Shown here: positions 8,658-16,846 of the stretch, one piece after another
Layout: each line of letters starts with the position of its first letter
How positions within the stretch are numbered: position 1 is the first letter of the stretch
Assembly (NCBI GenBank): GCA_036267155.1
Contig: DATAWP010000047.1
Coordinates: forward strand, 1-64,000
From: PALSA-1353 sp036267155
GTDB taxonomy: Bacteria > Planctomycetota > Phycisphaerae > Tepidisphaerales > Tepidisphaeraceae
Length of the DNA stretch: 64,000 nucleotides
Direction: 5' to 3'
Made by a program: the position numbers and the translations under genes
The notes under the pieces: model-generated
The model's input: the letters and a program-made list of their open reading frames with translations, nothing else
What the model was told of the DNA's origin: nothing
Database searches by the model: none

Positions 8658-10079
8658 GTGCAGTTTTCACTTGGCAAACCCATCCTCGTGCTGCTGTTTG
8701 CGGCTGCCATCAGCGCCATTGCGGTCTGGAAACAGCCGCCTCTTCCACGCGCCGATCTGGTGCTCTGGTCCTTCGATGAAACCCACGCCAGGACTTTCCG
8801 CGACCGCCTGCCCGATGGCCACGGGCGGATCATGCCTTCGCTCGTGAACCAGTTTGAGCGACGCTTGGGGCTGCGGGTTCGGATCAGTCTCATCGGAGAA
8901 ATGGGCGAAAACATCCGCCTGGCTTCCGCGTTTATGGCGCAAGCGGGACCGCAATCGCCCGATCTGTGCGAAATCGAAATTCATTCAATCGGCCAATTTC
9001 TGCGCCCGCCCAACGATGACATCGGCTTGTTGCCGCTGAACGATTTTCTGCGGCAATCCGGCTGGGGTGGCCGCATCATGGCCAGCCGATTCGCCCCGTG
9101 GTCCAAAATCGATCCGCGCACCGGCCGGCGCATCATTTACGGAATCCCGGCCGACGTTCATCCCGTGACCATCACCTATCGCAAAGACCTCTTCGACGAA
9201 GCGGGAATCAACCTCGACCAGGCGAAAACCTGGCGCGAGTTTCAGGATATGTGTCTGGCGTTTCAAAAATATTGGGCGACCCACGGCCACCGCGATCGCA
9301 AAGCTATCGCCCTGTCCACCGGCGGCCCGGACGAAATCGTCGAGATGCTCTTGCAGCGGCACATCAACCTCATCGATCATGCCCAGAAGCTGCATTTCAC
9401 CGACCCCGAACTTCTCGACACGGCGATCTTTTATGCGCAACTGATTGCCGGCCCGCGGGCGATCGGCGCCGATGTCTCGCCGGGAATTGGTTGGACCGAA
9501 GACCTGGCCCGCGGCAACGTGTGCGCGGTCTGCACGCCAGACTGGAAAGCCGCCTATCTCCGCCAATTTTCGCCGCAGCTCGCGGGCAAGGTGCGAATGA
9601 TGCCCATGCCGAAATTCGAATCCTCCGATGCGCCCACGAGCACCTCCGGCGGAACGATGATCGGAATCTGCCGCAGTTGTCCGCATCCCCGGCAGGCGTG
9701 GAAACTCCTGGAATTCCTCTATCTCAGCCCCGAGGCCGCCAAGGCCCGCCTCGCCGCGGGAGATGACGTTCTTCCGGCCATCCCCGAGTATTGGAACCAG
9801 CCGATCTATCACCAGCGCGATCCATTTTTCGCCGATGGCGCCGGCGGCCAGCGCATCGGAAATCTGTACATCAACCTCGCCGAACAGATCCCGGAGCGAT
9901 TCGTCACGCCGTACACCTATCAGGCCGAGTTGGCGCTGGTCGCCGTCTTGCACCGGGCCGAGGAATATATCGCCGACCACGGAACCGCCGAGGGATTGAC
10001 ACAGCCGTGCGCCGCTTGGCTGGCCGAGGCACAGGACGACATGCAACGCCGAATCGACTTCGGGAAATTCGAGCCATGA
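8658..10079 (+). CDS. Sugar ABC transporter substrate-binding protein
   Basis: A family-1 extracellular solute-binding protein of about 473 residues, the capture component of a carbohydrate (CUT1-type) importer. The first ~25 residues (FSLGKPILVLLFAAAISAIAV) form one hydrophobic segment without a lipobox, so it is probably an anchored or cleaved signal. Typical sequence follows: VLWSFDETH, YGIPADVHPVTITYRKDLFD, and TSTSGGTMIGICRS near the ligand-binding hinge. The frame opens at a TTG inside the upstream repeat (8595); GTG at 8658, directly before the hydrophobic segment, is the better start. It overlaps the next gene by four bases (ATGA). The sugar cannot be named. Confidence 0.87.
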   Translation: MQFSLGKPILVLLFAAAISAIAVWKQPPLPRADLVLWSFDETHARTFRDRLPDGHGRIMPSLVNQFERRLGLRVRISLIGEMGENIRLASAFMAQAGPQSPDLCEIEIHSIGQFLRPPNDDIGLLPLNDFLRQSGWGGRIMASRFAPWSKIDPRTGRRIIYGIPADVHPVTITYRKDLFDEAGINLDQAKTWREFQDMCLAFQKYWATHGHRDRKAIALSTGGPDEIVEMLLQRHINLIDHAQKLHFTDPELLDTAIFYAQLIAGPRAIGADVSPGIGWTEDLARGNVCAVCTPDWKAAYLRQFSPQLAGKVRMMPMPKFESSDAPTSTSGGTMIGICRSCPHPRQAWKLLEFLYLSPEAAKARLAAGDDVLPAIPEYWNQPIYHQRDPFFADGAGGQRIGNLYINLAEQIPERFVTPYTYQAELALVAVLHRAEEYIADHGTAEGLTQPCAAWLAEAQDDMQRRIDFGKFEP

Positions 10080-10978
10080 ATCGCGACCGGTGGTGGAAAC
10101 TGCAAACCCGTGCGGCGCCGTATCTGTTCATCTCACCGTTCGTGGTCATCTTCTGCGTCTTTCTGCTTTATCCCTTGTCCCGCAGCCTTTTCCTGAGCTT
10201 TCACAAAACGGTCGGCCCGCGGCATATCGTGTTCGTCGGATGGAGCAACTACCGCTTTCTCCTGGGCCATGATCTTGTCTTTGGCTTGGCCCTGCTGAAC
10301 ACCGCCGCCTACACCGTTGCGTTCCTGGCCCTGCAAATCCCCATGTCTCTGGGCCTTGCCCTGCTGCTGAACAGCCGGCACGTCCGCTTCCGCAATCTTT
10401 TCCGCTTCAGCTTTTTTTCGAGCTATCTCGTCGGCCAGGTTTTCGTCGGCGTGATCTTCTTCCAACTGTTCGGCCCCGATGGACTGATCAATCACATCGT
10501 CAGCATCCTCGCCGGCCATCGCATCGTGATCCCCTGGCTGAGCAGTCCCAATCTGGCAATGCCGTCGGTGCTGATCGCCAGCCTCTGGCTCGCCACCGGC
10601 TACGGCATGGTCTATTTTCTGGCTGCACTGCAGGCGGTCGATCCGGAACTTTACGAAGCCGCCGAGATGGATGGAGCCGGAACACGGGCACAATTCCTCC
10701 ACATCACTCTCCCCGGCATTCGGCCCATGCTGGCGTACGTCGTCCTCGTCGGCGCCATCGGCGGGTTTCAGCTCTTCGAACTCCCCTTCGTCCTGTTGCA
10801 AGGCGCCGGTCCCGACGCCCGCGGAATCACCATCGTCATGTACCTGTTTCTCATGGGATTCAGCACCGGAGATTTGGGCTACGCATCCGCCATCGGCTGG
10901 CTGCTGGTCGCCATCCTGCTGCTGCTGAGTCTTATCCGATTCCGCTTCTTCCGTTTCCGGCCGGAGATCGGCACGTGA
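10076..10978 (+). CDS. Sugar ABC transporter permease (MalF-type)
   Basis: A 300-residue inner-membrane protein with about six transmembrane helices, starting at the ATG that overlaps the preceding stop. The cytoplasmic EAA loop that docks the ATPase is visible as YEAAEMDGAGTRAQFLHITL followed by PGIRP. It forms the translocation pore with the next gene product. No ATPase gene is in this cluster, which is common in CUT1 systems that share an MsmX-type ATPase encoded elsewhere. Confidence 0.9.
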   Translation: MNRDRWWKLQTRAAPYLFISPFVVIFCVFLLYPLSRSLFLSFHKTVGPRHIVFVGWSNYRFLLGHDLVFGLALLNTAAYTVAFLALQIPMSLGLALLLNSRHVRFRNLFRFSFFSSYLVGQVFVGVIFFQLFGPDGLINHIVSILAGHRIVIPWLSSPNLAMPSVLIASLWLATGYGMVYFLAALQAVDPELYEAAEMDGAGTRAQFLHITLPGIRPMLAYVVLVGAIGGFQLFELPFVLLQGAGPDARGITIVMYLFLMGFSTGDLGYASAIGWLLVAILLLLSLIRFRFFRFRPEIGT

Positions 10979-11796
10979 TCCGCCGCATCGCACTGCATCT
11001 TCTGCTGATCGTCCTGGCCGCCGTCGCGGTGGTGCCGTTCATCTGGCTCATCTGCGCCGCGTTCAAAACCCCGCAAGACCTGCTCGGCAGCACCCTACTC
11101 CCCTGGCGTCATCTCGACCGCCTCACGCTCAACAACTTTCGCGCCCTGCGCGACCAGCCCTTCGCCCATTGGCTGATCAATTCCATCTTCCTCTCATCCC
11201 TGCACACGGTTCTGGTCGTGACGCTCAGCAGCATGGGCGGATTCGCGCTGGCCAAGTACGAATTCCCCGGCAAACGCCCGATCATGATCATCATGCTCGG
11301 CACGATCCTCCTCCCCTCGCAAGTCCTGGTTCCCGGAAGCTACGAGTTGATGTACCACCTGCATTGGATCGATTCTTATCTGGCCATCATCGTCCCCGGC
11401 GCGATCAGCGTCTTCGGCATCATTCTGTTTCGCCAGTCCATGCTGAACGTGCCGGATGAACTGCTCCAATGCGGCCGCCTCGACGGCTGCAGCGAGCTGC
11501 GCCTCTGGTGGGACATCGCCCTCCCATCCGTGCGCCCCATGATCGGCGCGTACACGCTCCTGGCTTTCCTGGCCGAATGGAACAGCTTCCTCTGGCCCCA
11601 GATCATCCTGCAAAACGAAGCCAAGTACACCTTGCCGATCGGCCTGAACAGCCTCACCGGCCTCCCGGAATACCAGCACAACTACGGCATCGTAATGGCC
11701 GCGACATTGGTCAGCATCCTCCCCGTCGCCCTGCTGTTCTTCGCCCTGCAAAAGGACTTCATCAGCGGCCTGTCATCGGGAGCGGTCAAGGGATAA
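10975..11796 (+). CDS. Sugar ABC transporter permease (MalG-type)
   Basis: A 273-residue permease, second half of the pore. The start is a GTG overlapping the previous TGA (GTGA). Features: MIRRIALHLLLIVLAAVAVV as first membrane helix, AHWLINSIFLSSLHTVLVV, and the EAA-type loop CGRLDGCSELRLWWDIALPS followed by VRPMIG. The conserved Glu-Ala-Ala positions are altered (QCGRLDG), while the distal Gly and LP are kept. It ends the three-gene operon; I see no strong intrinsic terminator after it. Confidence 0.9.
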   Translation: MIRRIALHLLLIVLAAVAVVPFIWLICAAFKTPQDLLGSTLLPWRHLDRLTLNNFRALRDQPFAHWLINSIFLSSLHTVLVVTLSSMGGFALAKYEFPGKRPIMIIMLGTILLPSQVLVPGSYELMYHLHWIDSYLAIIVPGAISVFGIILFRQSMLNVPDELLQCGRLDGCSELRLWWDIALPSVRPMIGAYTLLAFLAEWNSFLWPQIILQNEAKYTLPIGLNSLTGLPEYQHNYGIVMAATLVSILPVALLFFALQKDFISGLSSGAVKG

Positions 11797-11977
11797 GTGG
11801 CTGGAATCGAACAAGCGGGATCTACACCGCGTTGCGCCAGAGGCGGGGCGCCTCAGCATCTTCCGCGGCGCAGATTTCGAAACAAAATATTGAACGTCCC
11901 GCAGGTGAACAAATGCTGTCATAATAAGAAGAAGTGCCAATTTAATCGCGACGTATCGTCCTCTGCGGGAGAACCAG

Positions 11978-13081
11978 ATGTCAAATATCACCGGCAGCTA
12001 CGTCCATTACGATCAATCGGTCGAGCAGAAACAAGATCAGGAGGAGCAGACGATCGCGCAAATGAATGAGCTGATTCACCGAACTCAGGTTCTGCTCAAT
12101 GACCGATACCGCCATGCCGTGCGGTTTGTGCATTCCAAGAGCCACGGAATCTTGAAAGGTGAATTGGCGGTGAAGGCTGATCTGCCGGCCGAACTCCGCC
12201 AGGGGCTGTTCAGCGTCGCGCGGATGTATCCGACGATCATCCGTTTCTCTACCGCTCCCGGGGATATCATGGCGGACAGTGTTTCCACGCCACGCGGGAT
12301 GGCGGTGAAAGTGGTTGGCATCGAAGGGATGGAAATGGGGCCGGACAACGCGGGGCAGAGCACGCAGGACTTTGCGTTTGTCAATTCCAAGGTGTTTGGG
12401 GCTCCGAATGCCAAGGCATTTTTGGGAAACCTGAAGCTGATTGAAAAGACTATCAATGATCCGGAGCTGCTGAAGAAGACCGTGTCCAACATCGCGCGCA
12501 GCGTGAACGCCGCTTTGGGGGTGGTCGGCGGGCATAGTGGAACCCTGGAGCAGTTTGGCGCTCCGGAAACGCATCTGCTGGGGGAAACCTATGGCAGTTG
12601 CGCGGCCATCCGCTATGGCGATTACATTGCCAAGGTTGCTTTTACGCCGCTGAGCGAAAATCTCAAGGCCCTGGCCGGCAAGCACGTGCCGGTGAACTTT
12701 CATTACTCGGGCTTGCGCGATGCGGTCGTGGAGTTCTTCAAAACCGAGACCGCCGTTTGGGAAGTCGGGGTGCAACTGTGCATCGATCTGGAAAAAATGC
12801 CGGTCGAGGATCCGTCGAAGGAGTGGCCGGAGAAGCTCAGCCCCTACCGGGCGGTCGGGACCATCACCGCTCGCCCGCAAGATGCTTACAGCCCGGCCCG
12901 GCGTGTGTATGCAGATGAAGTGTTGTCTTTCAACCCCTGGCATGCGCTGGCGGCGCATCGTCCGCTGGGGAACATCATGCGGGCGCGTCAATCGACATAC
13001 GCGGCTTCGTCGAGCTATCGCCGGTCAATGAACGGCCGGACCGCCGGTGAGCCGAGAAGCATCATGGAATTGCCCGAGTGA
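11978..13081 (+). CDS. Catalase-family (SrpA-like) haem protein
   Basis: A 367-residue protein with the catalase-like fold but shorter than classical catalases (about 480 residues). Recognisable stretches are RHAVRFVHSKSHGILKGEL with the probable distal His, RMYPTIIRFSTAPGD then RGMAVKVVG, DFAFVNSKVF, and a C-terminal FNPWHALAAHRPLG then ARQSTYAASSSYR, where a Tyr could be the proximal haem ligand. Such proteins usually act as peroxidases or lipid-peroxide lyases rather than efficient catalases. The ATG follows a good GGGAGA site. It is monocistronic, with 180 bases before and about 200 after it lacking genes. Confidence 0.85.
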   Translation: MSNITGSYVHYDQSVEQKQDQEEQTIAQMNELIHRTQVLLNDRYRHAVRFVHSKSHGILKGELAVKADLPAELRQGLFSVARMYPTIIRFSTAPGDIMADSVSTPRGMAVKVVGIEGMEMGPDNAGQSTQDFAFVNSKVFGAPNAKAFLGNLKLIEKTINDPELLKKTVSNIARSVNAALGVVGGHSGTLEQFGAPETHLLGETYGSCAAIRYGDYIAKVAFTPLSENLKALAGKHVPVNFHYSGLRDAVVEFFKTETAVWEVGVQLCIDLEKMPVEDPSKEWPEKLSPYRAVGTITARPQDAYSPARRVYADEVLSFNPWHALAAHRPLGNIMRARQSTYAASSSYRRSMNGRTAGEPRSIMELPE

Positions 13082-13283
13082 CGCCTGTTTTTTTTCGTTC
13101 TTCGCGGCTCAGTTTTTGGAGCGAATTAAAACTGGCGAATTTAATTTAGAGGCTCAACACCAAAGCCAAGGTCGCTCATCTTCTGGGGAAGCGGATTGAT
13201 TTGGCCCCGCGATGAGCGATTACGTTACGCCAACGCCGCTTTGTCCGTGCCGTTGATTGGACGGGGCCGCTATACTTGCCGAT

Positions 13284-13559
13284 ATGCCTTGCCTGCTGCC
13301 GATTTTCGCGGTCTTCTTTCCCCGGATCGTGATGATCGCGATCGCCATCTTCACCAACTGGTTCAGTGCGGCGTTCAACACGATTCTCTGGCCGATCATC
13401 GGCTTCCTGTTGATGCCGTACACCACCCTGGCCTACATGGCGGCGATGCTGAGGAATCATCACTCCGTCAACGGCGGATGGCTTGTGCTGGTCATCGTCG
13501 CAGTGCTCGTTGATCTGGGCGGCCAAGGCGGCTCCACGCGCCGGCGACGCCGGGCGTAA
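13284..13559 (+). CDS. Small conserved membrane protein
   Basis: About 91 residues from an ATG at 13284 with two hydrophobic segments (CLLPIFAVFFPRIVMIAIAI and TILWPIIGFLLMPYTTLAYM) and a third weaker one (WLVLVIVAVLVDLGG), ending in a run of arginines. Sequences of the form FFPR-x-FTNWF-x-W-x-GF-x-PYTTLAYMA recur as unnamed small membrane proteins in several phyla, so the frame is probably real. An ATG nine codons upstream is possible. Function unknown. Confidence 0.65.
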   Translation: MPCLLPIFAVFFPRIVMIAIAIFTNWFSAAFNTILWPIIGFLLMPYTTLAYMAAMLRNHHSVNGGWLVLVIVAVLVDLGGQGGSTRRRRRA

Positions 13560-13857
13560 GCGGCGATAGCCGTGGCCGATGCCATTCCCATCCCTGGCGA
13601 ACGCCCGAAGAATCAGGAAGAATTAAAGAGGCCGCGATTCGATTTTGATTTTTGGGGCCGCGTTAGGGTACGTGTTTTTCGGCATGTCGCGACGGGCCGC
13701 ATAAATGGCGGAAACGGCGGAAAATGCCGCAGCAATCGGAATAACTTGCGTCACTTTTATTGTGTACAACAAGGAAATGCGGCGAAGCGGACGCCGGGCT
13801 CGAATGTTGTCGAGCCGCCGTCAGCTTCGCCGCCCTAGTTTTAAGAAAACAACCAAA

Positions 13858-14565
13858 TTACGCGAGATGACGCCGCTTGAGCCGGCGTCCCAGTCCGATC
13901 AAGGCCAAGCCGCCGAGACCGGCCAGGCTTTGCCAATCGGCGGCCGGTAGCGGAACCGCCTGGCCGGAACCGCCGGACGAAGACAATTCCTTCAAGGAAA
14001 AATCAGAACCGGCCGGCGCGTCGATCAGAAGATTGTCGCCGGTGGAACTCGCATCGCCGTCACCCCAGGTAGAGGTCACGCCGTCGCCCTGAGTTCCGGT
14101 ATAGGCCAGAACCGTGTTGCCGGGGCTGAGCGATACGGAACTGTAGTTGTACCCCGTTCCGGTCGGTGGAATAAAAGTGCTGCCGACGCTGTCGAACGTC
14201 GCCAGGTCGCTCGTTGTGTTCAAGAGAACAAACGAGAACCCATTGAACGCCGAGCCGGTGTTGTTGACGATCGACTCCGTTGGAATCACGAATTGCGTCG
14301 CGGCCGTTCCCGTGAAGCCGGGAATCGGCGCAAAGGTGATCTGGTAACCCTGGTTCGGCGCGGTGAACGTGGCGGTCTTTGCCACATCGACCTGGCCGGA
14401 ATTGCCGGAGTCCTGCGTCACCGTAAGAGAGACGCCGGTGCTCCAGGATACGTTCCAGCCATCGATTGAAACCTGGGCCGCCGGCGCTGACGATGCGCCG
14501 ATTGCGCCCAATCCCGCGAGAGCCGCACCCGCGGCTATCGCGACTTTCCTGTAACTCCTACTCAT
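13858..14565 (-). CDS. Secreted protein with PEP-CTERM-type sorting signal
   Basis: A 235-residue exported protein. The N-terminus is a signal peptide (KVAIAAGAALAGLGAIGASS). The body is Ser/Thr/Gly-rich and probably beta-stranded. The C-terminus carries VPLPAADWQSLAGLGGLALI followed by a basic tail GRRLKRRHLA, the tripartite PEP-CTERM arrangement (VPLPA variant, hydrophobic helix, Arg cluster) processed by an exosortase. Such proteins are usually attached to the cell surface or exopolysaccharide matrix. A GGGAGG site lies six bases before the start. Immediate neighbours do not include an exosortase. Confidence 0.82.
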   Translation of the reverse strand: MSRSYRKVAIAAGAALAGLGAIGASSAPAAQVSIDGWNVSWSTGVSLTVTQDSGNSGQVDVAKTATFTAPNQGYQITFAPIPGFTGTAATQFVIPTESIVNNTGSAFNGFSFVLLNTTSDLATFDSVGSTFIPPTGTGYNYSSVSLSPGNTVLAYTGTQGDGVTSTWGDGDASSTGDNLLIDAPAGSDFSLKELSSSGGSGQAVPLPAADWQSLAGLGGLALIGLGRRLKRRHLA

Positions 14566-14897
14566 ACGAACCTCCCAACTCTTTCAAAATATCGGCCGCT
14601 ACACATTAGTGACCAACAATGTCCGATATCACATCGGCGGAAATGCGGTCAATCCCGAAACAAAAAATGAACAGCTGGAATAATAAACAATGATCCGCTT
14701 CAGAATTGGCGCAACCAGCGCGCAGCGCGAGCTAAAATGCCGGTTATATTTCCATTCAGGTTGTTGAGGTCGGTCTGCCGAATGTAGATAGCCGGCTTGT
14801 CCCGGATTATTTTAAATCACGAACATGATGTCCGGCTGATCCGCCTTCACTTTGTGGGTGCGAGCCACATGGCCCCCGTTGCGCGGAGCGCATTTTT
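14566..14897. other. Intergenic region upstream of the PEP-CTERM gene
   Basis: About 330 bases without an open frame I can support. It should contain the promoter of the PEP-CTERM gene (minus strand) and the 3' end of the DUF1326 operon. I see no strong hairpin-plus-T-run terminator and no recognisable RNA gene. Confidence 0.5.
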
Positions 14898-15548
14898 TTA
14901 GTAACTGAATTCGCCGTAAAAGGCGCTGTTCTCATCCGACCTTTGCCATGGATCGCTGATCTGCCCGGCAACATACGCCGCGTTGATCGTGTATCCGACC
15001 TTGCGCCAGGTCAGATGAACCAAAGGCGAATACCACACCAAATTCGGCTGCTTGCAGCACTCGTCGTTGGGCATCCCCTTCACGTCCATCGCGCCGAAGC
15101 CGGCGGCGGTCACGTGAAATTCCCTGGCGTAATGCCGAAAGCTCACCACTCCACGCTGGATCGTCACGACGTGGCCGAGGGATTGGCCGTCATGCGAGAG
15201 GATCGCGTGAACGGCGGCATTCGCCTGCTGCGCGCTGGCGGAATCGTCGATGATGATTGCTGATTTGCGTGAACCCGCGGTCTGGCCGAGATTTTGGTCG
15301 CTGGTGACGACGGCCATCACGCGCACGCCGGATAGATCGACATGGTTCCAGGAACCGGAATTGAATTGCCAGGCCATCACCGCATCGCATCCGGTGGTGA
15401 CGAGTTCGCCGTTGTAGTGGCACGGGCCTGCGAAGACGCTGGCGGTTCGGGCTTCGACGTAATCGCCGGCCAGGGGGACAGGAATTTTTGCCGATGTATT
15501 CGGGCCGATTAAGCTGCAAACCGATGCGATCAATATTGCGAGATTCAT
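14898..15548 (-). CDS. DUF1326-type exported protein
   Basis: A 216-residue protein with a short signal peptide (NLAILIASVCSLIG). The mature part begins GDYVEARTASVFAGPCHYNG and continues with ELVTTGCDAVMAWQFNSGSW then HVDLSGVRVMAVV, which is the hallmark of the DUF1326 family. Biochemical role unknown. A strong AGGAGGAG site precedes the ATG. It is the last gene of the aldehyde-oxidoreductase operon, 16 bases after the small Cys-rich gene, which suggests an accessory role for the periplasmic molybdoenzyme; that link is inference from position. Confidence 0.8.
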   Translation of the reverse strand: MNLAILIASVCSLIGPNTSAKIPVPLAGDYVEARTASVFAGPCHYNGELVTTGCDAVMAWQFNSGSWNHVDLSGVRVMAVVTSDQNLGQTAGSRKSAIIIDDSASAQQANAAVHAILSHDGQSLGHVVTIQRGVVSFRHYAREFHVTAAGFGAMDVKGMPNDECCKQPNLVWYSPLVHLTWRKVGYTINAAYVAGQISDPWQRSDENSAFYGEFSY

Positions 15549-15564
15549 AAAAATCTCCTCCTCT

Positions 15565-15825
15565 TTAAGGGCGCTGCAAGGCCGAGCGGTAGCACTTTCT
15601 TCCCGGCACGCAGCGCTCCGGCTGGACGATCTGCCCGTCCGGCCCCACCACCTGTTGGGTATGGTAGCACCAACAATGATGGCTGGCGTCTAAATAATCT
15701 TCGGCGCGGGTGGCGATCTGGTCCAGCAGAAAGAACTTTTTCGACCGTAAATCCCCGCAAAATGGGGTTTGCATCACCGGAAGCAATGTCTGCTGGCTCA
15801 TGAGTTTCTCCATGACTTCAATCAC
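15565..15825 (-). CDS. Small Cys-rich conserved protein of the molybdoenzyme operon
   Basis: 86 residues with no signal peptide. The core reads PFCGDLRSKKFFLLDQIATR then ASHHCWCYHTQQVVGPDGQI and RCVPGRKCYR, giving five cysteines and a paired His that could bind metal. I recall similar unnamed proteins in planctomycetes but cannot assign a function. The frame opens with a GTG that overlaps the stop of the FAD-subunit gene by four bases; internal ATGs at residues 5 and 9 are alternatives. Coupling to the oxidoreductase genes suggests it serves that enzyme. Confidence 0.65.
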   Translation of the reverse strand: MIEVMEKLMSQQTLLPVMQTPFCGDLRSKKFFLLDQIATRAEDYLDASHHCWCYHTQQVVGPDGQIVQPERCVPGRKCYRSALQRP

Positions 15826-16826
15826 GCATTCTTGAGCTTGTTCAGCGCCCGCCGCAGCAAGGCTTTGGACAGCGGAATTTTATACGCGTTCTTTTCCAGC
15901 GGCGACGCGCCTTCAAGAGCGATGTCGGCGGCCGCGTTGATGGTGGCATCGCTCAGCGGTTTGCCGACCAAAACGGCCTCGGCCCTGGGCACGCGCCAGG
16001 GGATTGGTGCGACGGCTCCAAGAACGAGCCTCGCCTGCCGCACCGTTCCATCCGGGGCCAGTTCGACCGCCGCCGCCGCCGCGCCCATCGCGAAATCCAG
16101 CGATGAGCGCTCCTTGAATTTCACGTAGGTCGATCGCGCCGCCAGCGGCGAGGCGGGAACCTGAACCTGCGTTACGATTTCCGCATCGTCCAGCACGTTC
16201 TCCTTCGTCACATCGCTGTCCTTGGGCAACGTGAAGAACTTTTCCAGCGGAACCACCCGACTGCCCTTGGGACCCGCGATGGTGACAGACGCTTCCAATG
16301 CCACGAGCATCGTCGCTAGATCGGATGGATGCACGATGAACGATGGGCCGCCACCCAGGATCGCGTTGTATTTGTTCTGGCCCTTTTCGGAGTAGCAGGT
16401 GTCGCCGCCCTTCTTGAGGCAGATGATCTCCGGATGGCGGAAGTACCAGCACCGCGGCCGCTGACACAGACTTCCGCCGATCGTGCCCTGATTGCGGAGC
16501 TGCACCGTGGCGATGGATTCGGCCGCCTCGGCCAGGCCTGGATAATTCTTCGTGATTTGCGGGTGATTTTCGATTTCCACAAGCTTCGCCAGCGCACCGA
16601 TTTTCAATCCCGTCTTCGCATCGTTGTCGATCCCGTCCATGCCCGCGATGGTTTTGAGATTCACCACCCGCTTGGGCGTCAGGATTCGCTCTTTCATGGT
16701 CGTCAGCAGGTCCTGGCCGCCGGAGAAGGGGCGCGCGATTTCCGTGAAATCGTCGGCGGAAACTTCCGCCAGAAGCTTCACCGCCTCATCCACGGTTGTC
16801 GCACTGGACCATTCAAAAGCCTTCAT
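15822..16826 (-). CDS. Aldehyde oxidoreductase FAD/Fe-S subunit (PaoB-like)
   Basis: A 334-residue FAD-binding subunit of the xanthine-oxidase family. RPFSGGQDLLTTMKERI and ATVQLRNQGTIGGSLCQ are the FAD-binding loops. The insert LCQRPRCWYFRHPEIICLKK then GGDTCYSEKG matches the extra four-cysteine region that binds a 4Fe-4S cluster in E. coli PaoB (YagS). It passes electrons between the 2Fe-2S subunit and FAD. It lies 20 bases after the molybdenum subunit gene. Confidence 0.9.
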   Translation of the reverse strand: MKAFEWSSATTVDEAVKLLAEVSADDFTEIARPFSGGQDLLTTMKERILTPKRVVNLKTIAGMDGIDNDAKTGLKIGALAKLVEIENHPQITKNYPGLAEAAESIATVQLRNQGTIGGSLCQRPRCWYFRHPEIICLKKGGDTCYSEKGQNKYNAILGGGPSFIVHPSDLATMLVALEASVTIAGPKGSRVVPLEKFFTLPKDSDVTKENVLDDAEIVTQVQVPASPLAARSTYVKFKERSSLDFAMGAAAAAVELAPDGTVRQARLVLGAVAPIPWRVPRAEAVLVGKPLSDATINAAADIALEGASPLEKNAYKIPLSKALLRRALNKLKNA

Positions 16827-16846
16827 GACTCAGCGTCCTTTCCAGC

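Noticed and set aside
10975..11796. Search for a sugar-transporter ATPase gene next to the importer
   Set aside because: None is present; CUT1 importers often use an ATPase encoded elsewhere, so absence is not evidence of a broken system.
13572..13838. An 88-codon plus-strand frame before the PEP-CTERM gene
   Set aside because: Basic, low-complexity translation without motif or convincing start; it ends just before the PEP-CTERM gene and looks like chance.
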